In this document: positions 7,725 through 15,698 of the stretch, one piece after another | How the letters are laid out: each line of letters starts with the position of its first letter | How positions within the stretch are numbered: the stretch's first letter is position 1 | From: Sediminibacillus dalangtanensis | GTDB lineage: Bacteria; Bacillota; Bacilli; Bacillales; Amphibacillaceae | Direction: 5' to 3' | Assembly (NCBI RefSeq): GCF_017792025.1 | Contig: NZ_CP046956.1 | Location: 1,116,001 to 1,180,000, forward strand | Length of the DNA stretch: 64,000 nucleotides | Notes under the pieces: generated by a model | Told to the model about the DNA's origin: nothing | Databases searched by the model: none | The model's input: the letters and a program-made list of their open reading frames with translations, nothing else | Made by a program: the position numbers and the translations under genes

Positions 7725-8219
7725 GTGGAATTGATAAAAATATTCAAACACAGCATTGCATTGCCGAAAAAGCAGGCTGTGTTCTGGCTTAACAGAGTAA
7801 GCATGCGCGATACCTTGGTATATATTTTCTTGTTGATATTTGTTTTATATTTACCGGAAGGCTATGCTTTGGCCTTTCAGAAAAACCTTTTATTGGACAG
7901 TGATTTGCGGAGTGTATTCATCCTGCAGAGCATTACTTTTTATCCGATGTATGTCATTTTCACCGGATTGGTGGTCATTTCTGCCCTGGCTGCTGGCGCT
8001 CTGCTAATGGCACGTTTGCTGCACAGGAAGCTTGCTTTCCAGCATCTCTGGAAAATGACAGCCTTTGCTTTGACATTGCCGCTTATTATTTATACTGCGA
8101 TAAAATTGACAGGCTGGGGAAATGGTTACCTTGTTTTGCTGTTGCTTGTCGGTCTTTATTTGATTCTATACAAAATGATTACCGTTTATCCAAAAAGAAA
8201 AAAGCAATCAAGTCGATGA
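7725..8219 (+). CDS. DUF1189-like membrane protein
   Basis: 164 residues from the GTG at 7725, selected because AGGAG lies nine bases upstream; an earlier TTG at 7716 directly abuts that ribosome site. The N-terminus ELIKIFKHSIALPKKQAVF followed by a first membrane segment ending in LYLPEGYALAF fits the start of DUF1189 proteins. About four membrane segments are visible, and the C-terminus is basic (KRKKQSSR). It is shorter than typical members. Function unknown. Confidence 0.68.
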   Translation: MELIKIFKHSIALPKKQAVFWLNRVSMRDTLVYIFLLIFVLYLPEGYALAFQKNLLLDSDLRSVFILQSITFYPMYVIFTGLVVISALAAGALLMARLLHRKLAFQHLWKMTAFALTLPLIIYTAIKLTGWGNGYLVLLLLVGLYLILYKMITVYPKRKKQSSR

Positions 8220-8226
8220 GTTATCC

Positions 8227-8268
8227 AAAACCTTTATCATTTGTATTTACGAATGGTAAAGGTTTTTT
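8227..8268 (+). terminator. Terminator of the DUF1189-like gene
   Basis: AAAACCTTTATCATT pairs with GAATGGTAAAGGTTTT with one mismatch, followed by a T run. Confidence 0.85.
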
Positions 8269-8328
8269 AAATTGTAAAAATATTTTTGAAATATTCGGAT
8301 AATTACAAGGTCGTGTGCATAACTTTAA

Positions 8329-8342
8329 AGAAAGCGCTTTCA
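8329..8342. promoter_or_regulatory. Catabolite-responsive element (cre)
   Basis: AGAAAGCGCTTTCA carries the perfect palindrome GAAAGCGCTTTC, the core of CcpA sites. It lies 18 bp before the symporter start codon, where CcpA would block transcription. Confidence 0.75.
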
Positions 8343-8360
8343 TTAAAAGGAGGAGATAGC

Positions 8361-9602
8361 ATGAGGTTGACTACCAAGATTTTTATTGGCCTGTTGCTCG
8401 GTGCTGTAGTAGGACTTATTTTGCATTTTTCTGCGCCGAGCTTGTTTGAAACACTTGATAATTATGTATTCAGCTTACTCGGTACCCTGTTCTTAAATTT
8501 AATCAAAATGCTTGTCGTTCCGATTGTGTTTTTTTCCATTGTTCTCGGTACTGCTTCATTAGGGGATCCCAAAAAACTTGGCCGTATAGGCGGCAAGACC
8601 GTGGCGTTTTTCCTGGCGACCACGACGATTGCCATTACCATTGCTTTGGTTCTCGCTTATTTGTTCCAGCCTGGTAAAACAGGTATCGATACAACAGGCG
8701 CCACTTTCGAAAGCAGGGAAGCACCGACCGTAGTGGAAACTTTCACGAATATTATCCCGGTTAATCCTATCCAATCGTTGGCTGAAGGAAACATGCTGCA
8801 AATTATCGCTTTTTCGATATTTGTTGGATTTGCACTGGCGATGCTTGGTAAAAAGACCGAAGGGGTATTGCGTTTAATGGAGCAAGGCAACGATATTATG
8901 ATGTTTTTGGTTAACTTAATCATGCGTTTCGCACCATACGGTGCCTTCGGTTTATTGGCCTCAGCTATTGGGACAATGGGATTGGATGGAGCTAAAGCAA
9001 TGGCCTCGTATATGTTGGTAGTCCTTGCAGGTCTTGTGATTCATGCGGTCATTACCTACGGTACAGCTGTATCTTTATTAGGAAAAATGAATCCAGTCCA
9101 TTTCTTAAAAGGATTTTTCCCAGCTATGACGGTAGGCTTCAGTACTTCTAGCAGCAGTGCCACACTGCCGGTGTCGATGAAAACGGCACAGGAGAATTTG
9201 AATGTCCCCAAATCGATTAGCAGCTTTGTACAGCCGCTGGGTTCCACCATCAACATGGACGGGACGGCAATCATGCAAGGGGTCGCAACGGTGTTCATCG
9301 CCCAGGTTTATGCTGTGGATCTTTCTTTTTCTCAATTGTTGATGGTCGTGTTGGTCGCTGTTCTGGCGAGTATTGGGACGGCTGGTGTACCAGGAGTCGG
9401 ATTGATTATGCTTGCAATGGTATTGACCCAGGTATCGCTCCCTGTCGAAGGCATCGCTTTGATTATCGGTATCGATCGACTGCTTGATATGACAAGGACT
9501 GCCCTGAATGTGACGGGAGATGCGGCTTGTGCTGTTGTGGTGGCGGAGTCAGAAAAGAAACATCAGGATGGTGAGGAGAATCCTCAACAGCTGCATGCTT
9601 AA
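8361..9602 (+). CDS. Dicarboxylate/amino acid:cation symporter (DAACS family)
   Basis: 413 residues from the ATG at 8361 (AAAAGGAGG nine bases upstream). The family hallmarks of GltP/GltT/DctA carriers are present: the serine-rich hairpin SSSSATLP at residues 263-270 and NMDGT at 298-302, followed by a second re-entrant region and LTQVSLP. Eight membrane segments with two re-entrant loops are expected. It imports glutamate, aspartate or C4-dicarboxylates with H+ or Na+; which one cannot be decided by eye. The cre box just upstream suggests repression when preferred sugars are present. A terminator follows. Confidence 0.9.
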   Translation: MRLTTKIFIGLLLGAVVGLILHFSAPSLFETLDNYVFSLLGTLFLNLIKMLVVPIVFFSIVLGTASLGDPKKLGRIGGKTVAFFLATTTIAITIALVLAYLFQPGKTGIDTTGATFESREAPTVVETFTNIIPVNPIQSLAEGNMLQIIAFSIFVGFALAMLGKKTEGVLRLMEQGNDIMMFLVNLIMRFAPYGAFGLLASAIGTMGLDGAKAMASYMLVVLAGLVIHAVITYGTAVSLLGKMNPVHFLKGFFPAMTVGFSTSSSSATLPVSMKTAQENLNVPKSISSFVQPLGSTINMDGTAIMQGVATVFIAQVYAVDLSFSQLLMVVLVAVLASIGTAGVPGVGLIMLAMVLTQVSLPVEGIALIIGIDRLLDMTRTALNVTGDAACAVVVAESEKKHQDGEENPQQLHA

Positions 9603-9665
9603 AAATTAATAGCAGATGTCTATACGGCAGAAAGATCCTGGGACAAAAGCATCGTGACCAAAATG

Positions 9666-9702
9666 AAAACCGAACGATACCCCCAATTCGTTCGGTTTTT
9701 TT
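9666..9702 (+). terminator. Terminator-like hairpin behind the symporter gene
   Basis: AAAACCGAACGA pairs with TTCGTTCGGTTTT and continues into T. It belongs to the left end of the composite repeat but could stop transcription from the symporter. Confidence 0.7.
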
Positions 9703-9737
9703 GATGAGCAAAAAGCAAAACGTTCTATCCTATGAAA

Positions 9738-9880
9738 AGTGCTACTTCCCCCTCCGGCAAGGTACTTCGCTTTCCGCGGATCAGCTAACTTGGCAAAGAA
9801 TACCGCTTTGCCAAGTGGATCTTCAGCTCGCGCTCACCCCGCTGGAGTCTGAGTACCTTGCCTCCGTTGGATGGAGATAC
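9738..9880 (-). repeat. Family 2 dispersed repeat, inverted copy
   Basis: Read on the minus strand it shows GCAAGGTACTCAGACTCCAG, GCGCGAGCTGAAGATCC and GCGGAAAGCGAAGTACCTTG, the same order of blocks as in the plus-strand copies at 10093 and 39065. Confidence 0.75.
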
Positions 9881-10092
9881 CTTCTCTTCTGGTGTGATTT
9901 CCATTTTGCCTATTGCCGTTGCGAAAAGAAAGTGAAGCCGCATGGAAACCAGGAGTATTTCTTTATCTTTTTTATGCTATAAAGAATAAAGGAATCCCCA
10001 AGCCTTTCGTCTTCATCACTGTTTAGATACCTATCAGCCAATAGAAGAATACGGTTCTATTCATCTTGTCTTGATCACGTAGAAATCAGACC

Positions 10093-10260
10093 GCAAAAAT
10101 GTAGCGAAGGCAAGATACGGAGACTCCTACGGGAACAGCACGAGCTGAAAATCCCGCAAGAAAGCGGTTGTTGCTTTCTGAGGAAGTGGAAGCCGTGCCC
10201 GTGGAACGCGTAGTATCTTGCCGTAGCGATTTGAAGCACACATCAAACAACAGGATAAAA
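10093..10260 (+). repeat. Family 2 dispersed repeat
   Basis: GTAGCGAAGGCAAGATACGG, GAGACTCCTACGGGAACAGC, ACGAGCTGAAAATCCCGC, GAAAGCGGTTGTTGCTTTC, GCCGTGCCCGTGGAACGCG and TAGTATCTTGCCGTAGCG. The outer blocks GGCAAGATAC and GTATCTTGCC are complementary, so the unit is a long imperfect hairpin. Nearly identical to 39065-39227. Confidence 0.9.
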
Positions 10261-10510
10261 CGAGAATAACAAAAAAACCGAACGAATTTGATCGGCATTT
10301 AGAATTCGCTCGGTTTTTGCTTTAGTAGCCATGCTTTTGTCCCGGCCCCTTTCTGTCTTTTTGCTTTCTAAAAAATTCGTGAAATTTAAGTCTCTATAAT
10401 AGAATTCCTTTAGGAAATCAGTTAATCTATTGAGGTGAAATGAACAACAAAAGAAAATACATAGATGACAGACCGGACGACACGGGCTGGAAAGAGAGAG
10501 GAAGAAGAAT

Positions 10511-11929
10511 ATGACTACAACCAGCTACAAGAGATCGACGATTGTAACCTTACTGCTGGCCGGGGCCTTTATTGCCATTCTTAATCAAACATTGATGATT
10601 ACCGCCATACCTCCGATTATGGAAGAGATGGGAATATCGGCAAACACGGGACAATGGCTCACCACTGTTTTTATGCTTGTCAATGGAATCATGATTCCCG
10701 TCAGTGCATTTTTACTTGAACGTTTTACGACAAGACAATTATTCATCACAGCGATGAGTGTGTTTGCATTCGGAACGTTGGTTGCCGGGCTGGCTCCCAG
10801 CTTTCCCCTTTTACTGCTTGGGCGGGTGATTCAGTCAGCGGGGGCGGGTGTCATGTTGCCGTTGATGCAGACAGTATTTCTGATGATATTTCCTGTTAAC
10901 AAGCGCGGAGCAGCAATGGGGCTTATCGGACTGGTTATTTCGTTTGCTCCTGCAATTGGTCCTGCATTGTCTGGATGGATCACTTCTCATTATTCCTGGC
11001 GGCTATTGTTTTTCATCATTTTGCCGATCGCGATTATTGATATTGTAGTGGCTATATTCGCCATGAAAAATGTGACCGAAGTAAGCAGACCGCGGGTCGA
11101 TATCCTTTCGATTATTTTATCTTCGCTGGGATTTGGCAGTTTGCTTTACGGATTTACCAGTGCGGGAAACAACGGCTGGTTCGCACCGTTGACCCTTATC
11201 TCGCTCGGAGTCGGAGTTTTGGCCCTGGTTCTGTTTATCAGCAGGCAACTGCGGCTTGAACATCCAATGCTGGAATTCCGGGTCTTTAAATATCCGATTT
11301 TTCCACTAGCTGTCATGGTAGGGATGATTGTATTTATGGGGTTAATCGGTGTGGAGACCATCATCCCGCTATATATGCAAAATATGCGTGAATTCAGTGC
11401 GTTTGAGGCAGGTCTTGCTTTACTTCCGGGTGCCTTGATTACCGGGTTCATGTCACCTGTAACTGGCAGGATTTTTGATAAAGTGGGGGCCCGCTGGCTG
11501 GCGATCATTGGACTAACTATCATTACTGGTTCTTCCTTTGTGTTTTCCAACCTGGGCACTTCCACCTCGTTTAGCTTTATAACCATCATGTACAGCATCA
11601 GGATGTTTGGGTTGTCAATGGTAATGATGCCAATCGCTACGGCAGGCTTGAACCAGCTGCCACAGCGTTTAATCCCACATGGAGCGGCGATGGACAATAC
11701 AATGAGACAAATTGCAGCCTCTGTTGGCACCGCTATCCTGGTTACCGTCATGACAACCTCTGCTTCCAATGCAGCAGATAGGCCTGAAATTACTTATCCG
11801 GATATATACGGAGCAAATATGGCATTTATTGTTGTTTCCCTGTTATCCTTGCTGGGACTGCTTCTTTCCTTTTTTATTAAAAATACCAAGCCAGAAGCTG
11901 AGCCGAAACGACAAGGAGATAACGGCTGA
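10511..11929 (+). CDS. DHA2-family MFS multidrug exporter (LmrB-like)
   Basis: 472 residues with about 14 membrane segments, the number expected for the DHA2 family. N-terminal blocks LNQTLMITAIPPIMEEMG and VNGIMIPVSAFLLERF and the segment GLVISFAPAIGPALSGWI (antiporter motif C) are typical of EmrB/LmrB-type drug:H+ exporters. It acts in the plasma membrane; the substrate is unknown. GAGGAAG lies upstream of the ATG. No regulator gene is adjacent. It is a clear paralogue of the truncated exporter at the left window edge, sharing blocks such as PLYMQN and TAGLNQ. Confidence 0.9.
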   Translation: MTTTSYKRSTIVTLLLAGAFIAILNQTLMITAIPPIMEEMGISANTGQWLTTVFMLVNGIMIPVSAFLLERFTTRQLFITAMSVFAFGTLVAGLAPSFPLLLLGRVIQSAGAGVMLPLMQTVFLMIFPVNKRGAAMGLIGLVISFAPAIGPALSGWITSHYSWRLLFFIILPIAIIDIVVAIFAMKNVTEVSRPRVDILSIILSSLGFGSLLYGFTSAGNNGWFAPLTLISLGVGVLALVLFISRQLRLEHPMLEFRVFKYPIFPLAVMVGMIVFMGLIGVETIIPLYMQNMREFSAFEAGLALLPGALITGFMSPVTGRIFDKVGARWLAIIGLTIITGSSFVFSNLGTSTSFSFITIMYSIRMFGLSMVMMPIATAGLNQLPQRLIPHGAAMDNTMRQIAASVGTAILVTVMTTSASNAADRPEITYPDIYGANMAFIVVSLLSLLGLLLSFFIKNTKPEAEPKRQGDNG

Positions 11930-11932
11930 ATT

Positions 11933-11964
11933 AGCCCTTCTTGGCATACACCAAGAGGGCTTTC
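11933..11964 (+). terminator. Terminator of the DHA2 exporter
   Basis: AGCCCTTCTTGG pairs with CCAAGAGGGCT with a single bulge, four bases after the stop codon, followed by TTTCT. Confidence 0.8.
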
Positions 11965-11989
11965 TAGTCCAATTGTCTTATCTTAATCA

Positions 11990-12018
11990 TTGACACCGTT
12001 TATTGCTTATGTTTTAAT
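11990..12018 (+). promoter_or_regulatory. Sigma-A promoter of the antiterminator gene
   Basis: A perfect TTGACA -35 box (11990-11995) and a TTTAAT -10 box (12013-12018) are separated by exactly 17 bp, 30 bp upstream of the RAT sequence. Confidence 0.75.
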
Positions 12019-12048
12019 GAAAGAAACCGCTAACAATTTCATAATAAT

Positions 12049-12076
12049 GGATTGTTACTGTTCGGCAGGCAAAACC
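12049..12076 (+). promoter_or_regulatory. Ribonucleic antiterminator (RAT) of the LicT/SacY type
   Basis: GGATTGTTACTG, then TTC, then GGCAGGCAAAACC is almost exactly the RAT consensus bound by CAT domains of BglG-family proteins. Its 3' part overlaps the 5' arm of the terminator at 12071-12134, so RNA binding would prevent termination. Confidence 0.9.
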
Positions 12077-12134
12077 TAAGTTTGTGGTAAAGTATTCTGA
12101 AAGGGATATTTATGCCCGAATTTAGGTTTTTTTA
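12071..12134 (+). terminator. Conditional terminator in the leader of the antiterminator gene
   Basis: AAACCTAAGTT near 12072 pairs with AATTTAGGTTT near 12118-12128 and is followed by a run of T. It overlaps the RAT hairpin by several bases, giving the mutually exclusive structures expected of LicT control. Confidence 0.88.
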
Positions 12135-12188
12135 TTTTAGTAGCGTTTTTCTTTTTATCATTCATTTACTTATTGAGGGCGAGCGATT

Positions 12189-13055
12189 ATGGAAATAAAA
12201 AAAGTCTTTAACAATAATGTCGTATTAACGGAAAATAAACATAGTCAGGAAATGGTTGTGATGGGAAGAGGTTTGGCGTTTAAAAAACGGCCTGGTGATC
12301 CCATTAACCCAGACAAAGTGGAAAAGACATTTGTACTGGAAAATCAGGGGGTATCAGACAAGCTCGCCGAATTGCTTAGTGAGATCCCGGAGGAGTACTT
12401 TGATTTGTCCTACCAAATCATCGATTATGCCAAAACACGGCTTCCTTATAAACTAGACGATTATATTTATGTTGCACTGACCGATCATCTGAGTTTTGCC
12501 ATCAGCAGGTATAAGCAGGGAATCCATCTTCCCAATGCCTTGTTATGGGAAATCAGGAAATATTATAAACAGGAATTTCAGGTTGCGATGGCATCGCTTG
12601 ATATAATAGAAAAATCAATTGGTGTGAGATTGGAAGAGGATGAGGCAGGATCCATTGCACTTCATTTGGTCAATAGTCAGTTATCAGGGGAGAGCATGGA
12701 AGCCACCGTGAAAATGACCAAGATGGTAAACAACATCTTGAATATCGTCAAGTATTATTTTCAAATTGAATTAGATGAAAGCTCCATTAATTATGAACGC
12801 TTTCTGATCCATTTGCGTTTTTTTGCGCTGCGGTCGGTCCGAGAGGAAAAGGCTCCTGTCGAGCATTCGGATGACTTTTTATACGAACAAGTGAAAAAGA
12901 AATACCATAAAGCATTTTTATGCAGTGAAAAGGTCGCTGCCTTTGTTGAAACAAACTATGACTGGCATGTGACAAAGGATGAAATCATCTATTTAACGCT
13001 CCACATCCATCGTGTCACCAATCGGCATGATATGAATGCCGATCCTTCTGATTAG
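12189..13055 (+). CDS. licT: BglG/LicT-family transcriptional antiterminator
   Basis: 288 residues: an RNA-binding CAT domain (1-56, with VFNNNVVLTE and VVMGRGLAFKKRPGD), PRD1 (about 66-170) and PRD2 (about 171-280). The phosphorylatable histidines of LicT are matched by His100 and His159 in PRD1 and His208 and His272 in PRD2. Such proteins bind a RAT in mRNA and allow read-through when their PTS sugar is present. Its own leader contains promoter, RAT and terminator, so it controls itself. No PTS or glycosidase gene lies within the window around it; its other targets must be elsewhere. The symbol reflects family resemblance. Confidence 0.9.
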   Translation: MEIKKVFNNNVVLTENKHSQEMVVMGRGLAFKKRPGDPINPDKVEKTFVLENQGVSDKLAELLSEIPEEYFDLSYQIIDYAKTRLPYKLDDYIYVALTDHLSFAISRYKQGIHLPNALLWEIRKYYKQEFQVAMASLDIIEKSIGVRLEEDEAGSIALHLVNSQLSGESMEATVKMTKMVNNILNIVKYYFQIELDESSINYERFLIHLRFFALRSVREEKAPVEHSDDFLYEQVKKKYHKAFLCSEKVAAFVETNYDWHVTKDEIIYLTLHIHRVTNRHDMNADPSD

Positions 13056-13074
13056 TTCGAAAAACCTAAGATTA

Positions 13075-13117
13075 ATACAAGCGGTTCCCTTCTGGAGGGG
13101 CCGCTTGTATATTTTTT
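13075..13117 (+). terminator. Terminator of the antiterminator gene
   Basis: ATACAAGCGG...CCGCTTGTAT, with further pairing CCC/GGG inside, then ATTTTTT, 20 bases past the stop codon. Confidence 0.9.
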
Positions 13118-13468
13118 GCCGGAATCTCTTGTCCTCGATAGAATATTTGTCCTTTGCTTTGAACGCTCCGTACTCTTTTTGTTATCCTTTTTGACACTTG
13201 GCAAAAAGGCTCGAACAAAAAAGCTAACTACACTTTAAACAGCATAACATCAGCGCTCTTCTTACAATGGATGGCTAAAGACATAGATTTTACACCAGCC
13301 GCCAACCTTCTATCATGAATCGGAACTTGAGGAATGCCTAAGTGAAATGCTTGTATTTCTTTCTATCTTTTTTTAAGCTGAAATCAGCATCATGGTAAAC
13401 GCTTACACATATAGTGGATAAGGAATACTTAACAGATTCTATCAAAAAAGATGAGGGAGGGCGTTTCA
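13118..13468. other. Long upstream region of the cstA gene
   Basis: About 350 bp without a gene. It holds the cre-like box at 13394-13407 near its right end. I found no RAT, riboswitch or T-box motif here, so the adjacent antiterminator does not obviously control cstA. Confidence 0.5.
13394..13407. promoter_or_regulatory. cre-like site upstream of cstA
   Basis: GGTAAACGCTTACA matches the CcpA consensus at all but one conserved position and contains the palindrome GTAAACGCTTAC around the central CG. Confidence 0.68.
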
Positions 13469-15193
13469 TTGAGCAGTTTGTTAGTTGCTGCAATTGGAAT
13501 CATTATCTTCATTCTTGGTTACCGTTTTTACTCGAAGTTTGTAGCAGAAAAAATTTATCGGCTTGATCCGAATTATCTGACCCCGGCACACCAGTATAAG
13601 GACGGAGTCGATTTTGTCCCAACCAACAAGTATGTTGTCTGGGGGCACCATTTCACATCGGTCGCGGGGGCTGCACCAATTCTCGGACCTGCAATAGCCG
13701 TTTATTGGGGATGGCTGCCTGCATTCCTGTGGGTCGTGCTTGGAACGGTTTTTGCCGCAGGCGTTCATGACTTCGGTACCCTGGTTTTGTCTGTCAGGAA
13801 TAAAGGGCAGTCGATCGGAACACTGGCCCACCGGTTAATCGGTAAAAAAGCAAAACTACTATTTTTGTTTATCATATTGATTCTAGTTTTGATGATCAAT
13901 GCCGTTTTTGCCTGGGTGATTTCGAATCTATTTATTTCTTACCCTGCCAGTGTACTTCCGGTATTTATTCAAATTCCGCTGGCGATTTGGATTGGCTATG
14001 CTGTATATAAAGGGAAAACAAAAATGCTTTTGCCTTCCATCATTGCCCTGGTGGTCATGTATGGTGTAGCCATTCTGGCCAGCAATATAGACTTTCTGCA
14101 AATTGATGTCGTTGCGTACTTTGGAGGGGAAGGTGCTGCCGGCCTGTTTGGAATGGGCGCAGTTTCCAGCGCTTTTCTAATTTGGATTGTGATATTAATG
14201 GTTTACGTTTATATTGCTTCGACCCTTCCTGTATGGAAATTGCTGCAGCCACGTGATTATATTAATTCCCATCAGCTGGTAGTTGGAATGGCTATCCTAT
14301 ATCTCGGGCTGTTGTTCACCAATCCTGCGGTGACAGCTCCTGCTGCAAGCTCGGCAAGCGATGTATCCTGGTTCCCGCTGTTGTTCATTACAGTTGCTTG
14401 TGGTGCTATTTCAGGGTTTCATGGATTGGTGTCCTCCGGAACTTCTTCCAAGCAGTTAAACAAAGAAACGGACGCTCGCTTTGTCGGATATTTTGGAGCC
14501 GTGGGCGAAGGGGCACTTGCGTTAGTATCGATTCTGGCGGTTATTACCTTGTTTCCTTCGGCTGGTGATTTCACGGCAGCCTATTCCAGTTTCGCCCAGG
14601 CGAATGCAACCGGGCTGGGGAACTTTGTCGAAGGTGCGAGTCAGTTGGCAAATGGGCTGGCAATTCCTCCTGGAATCGCCACCACGATTGTTTCAATCAT
14701 TGTCGTCAGCTTTGCAGCAACAACGCTCGATACTTCGGTAAGATTAATGCGATATATCATTGCCGAACTCGGCGTCGAGTATAAAATCCCTGCGTTATCA
14801 AAGATGCATGTAGCAACAAGCATTGCTGTCATCCTGAGTGCTGTGCTTGTCCTGCTGCCGGAAGGCTCCAAAGGATTTGGATCCGGAGGGTACTTGTTAT
14901 GGCCATTATTCGGTACCTCCAATCAGCTGCTAGCGGGTATCAGCTTGCTATTGATTTCCATCTGGCTGAAACGGCAGGGAAGGAATTTCCTGGTCACCTT
15001 GATTCCGATGGTGTTTCTGTTGATCATGACGCTGCTTGCGATGTTCAACCAAGTGCTTTTCCAATGGTCGTGGTTTGGTTCTGATGCCAATATGCTTTTA
15101 TTTGTTCTGGGAGCAGTCATTTTTGTGTTTGCCGTGTGGATTATCATCACTGCCATCTCCACGTTGACCAAGAACGATATAAAGGAATCCTGA
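13469..15193 (+). CDS. cstA: Carbon starvation protein A family transporter
   Basis: 574 residues counted from the TTG at 13469, preferred because GGGAGG lies eight bases upstream; an ATG at 13451 would place the ribosome site inside the gene. The N-terminal half has the classic CstA blocks FVPTNKYVVWGHHFTSVAGA, GPAIAVYWGWLPAFLWVVLG and GVHDFGTL. Roughly 14-16 membrane segments are visible. Characterised relatives take up pyruvate or peptides during nutrient limitation. The cre-like site upstream fits repression by good carbon sources. It is transcribed alone and ends before a strong terminator. Confidence 0.9.
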   Translation: MSSLLVAAIGIIIFILGYRFYSKFVAEKIYRLDPNYLTPAHQYKDGVDFVPTNKYVVWGHHFTSVAGAAPILGPAIAVYWGWLPAFLWVVLGTVFAAGVHDFGTLVLSVRNKGQSIGTLAHRLIGKKAKLLFLFIILILVLMINAVFAWVISNLFISYPASVLPVFIQIPLAIWIGYAVYKGKTKMLLPSIIALVVMYGVAILASNIDFLQIDVVAYFGGEGAAGLFGMGAVSSAFLIWIVILMVYVYIASTLPVWKLLQPRDYINSHQLVVGMAILYLGLLFTNPAVTAPAASSASDVSWFPLLFITVACGAISGFHGLVSSGTSSKQLNKETDARFVGYFGAVGEGALALVSILAVITLFPSAGDFTAAYSSFAQANATGLGNFVEGASQLANGLAIPPGIATTIVSIIVVSFAATTLDTSVRLMRYIIAELGVEYKIPALSKMHVATSIAVILSAVLVLLPEGSKGFGSGGYLLWPLFGTSNQLLAGISLLLISIWLKRQGRNFLVTLIPMVFLLIMTLLAMFNQVLFQWSWFGSDANMLLFVLGAVIFVFAVWIIITAISTLTKNDIKES

Positions 15194-15241
15194 ATGAGGT
15201 ATTACGCCTGTCCATAAGGGAAGCAACGTTTCTTTATTGAA

Positions 15242-15268
15242 AAAGGGGCACATTGCTGCCCCTTTTTT
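15242..15268 (+). terminator. Terminator of cstA
   Basis: AAAGGGGCA, a six-base loop, TGCCCCTTTTTT. Confidence 0.92.
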
Positions 15269-15272
15269 CTTA

Positions 15273-15401
15273 AAAGATAAGAAAGTATAAATTTCAGAGA
15301 TGTCTAGCTGTCGGATGCCCAAACGATGTGAGTCATGCAGGCGTTGCCACAGGCCGTGGCGGCTTTAGCCTGTACTCCTTTAAACAGGCGCTTGTGCTTT
15401 T
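15273..15401 (+). repeat. Family 1 dispersed repeat, copy C (internal deletion)
   Basis: Has the type-2 left end (AAGATAAGAAAGTATAAATT ... GATGTCTAGCT) joined directly to GTCGGATGCCCAAACGATG and the normal right end closing with AACAGGCGCTTGTGC. The middle block (CTCGAGGTCTTAAG to TTCTTAAGCTT) present in full copies is missing. Confidence 0.88.
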
Positions 15402-15424
15402 CTTCAAGGAATGGAGGATGAAAG

Positions 15425-15682
15425 ATGAGGGATAAATTTAAAACACTGGTTCAATGGTACGATGAAATGCTAAGCCTTCCGCATCGTAGTGAAGTAGCCC
15501 GGGAATTACGGGATGAAGACGACTTGTTTATGCTGCTTCTCTATTCGGAAATGGTAGGTATACCGAATCCTGTATACTATTACACGCTTGAACTGTATCC
15601 TTATATGTTGGAAAAATTCCATGACTGGCATTTGCGGATGGGGATGGAAAAATCACCGCTGGACGGTATTCGCTGTTGTTGA
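15425..15682 (+). CDS. Cory-CC-star family small protein
   Basis: 85 residues, acidic and aromatic, with no membrane segment. It ends in two cysteines immediately before the stop (GIRCC), the feature behind the family name 'cory-CC-star'. The conserved-looking core is PNPVYYYTLELYPYMLEKFH followed by DWHLRMG. The start is chosen at the ATG after GGAGG. It is followed after 16 bp by an ArsA-type ATPase, and I recall the two genes travelling together in other bacilli, which suggests that the ATPase acts on or with this protein. The function is not known. Confidence 0.78.
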   Translation: MRDKFKTLVQWYDEMLSLPHRSEVARELRDEDDLFMLLLYSEMVGIPNPVYYYTLELYPYMLEKFHDWHLRMGMEKSPLDGIRCC

Positions 15683-15698
15683 ATAGGAGGATGCTACG

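Larger units (their letters stand above)
9628..10358. repeat. Composite element with imperfect terminal inverted repeats
   Basis: The left end reads CAGAAAGATCCTGGGACAAA then AGCAT...AAAACCGAACGA; the right end, read on the minus strand, is CAGAAAGGGGCCGGGACAAA then AGCAT...AAAAACCGAGCGA, so the two ends match over some 45 bp in opposite orientation. Inside each end is a CCGAACGA hairpin followed by T. Between them lie two family 2 repeats in opposite orientation (about 9738-9880 and 10093-10260). No transposase is present, so it looks like a non-autonomous element or two converging repeat blocks. The open frame at 9701-9982 inside it is not a gene. Confidence 0.7.

Noticed and set aside
9701..9982. 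93-codon open frame on the plus strand
   Set aside because: Lies wholly inside the composite repeat element and reads through repeat blocks.
11146..11769. 207-codon open frame on the minus strand
   Set aside because: Antisense shadow of the DHA2 exporter, caused by its codon pattern; no ribosome site.
13118..13468. RAT or riboswitch controlling cstA
   Set aside because: No RAT consensus and no terminator overlapping a start-proximal stem was found.
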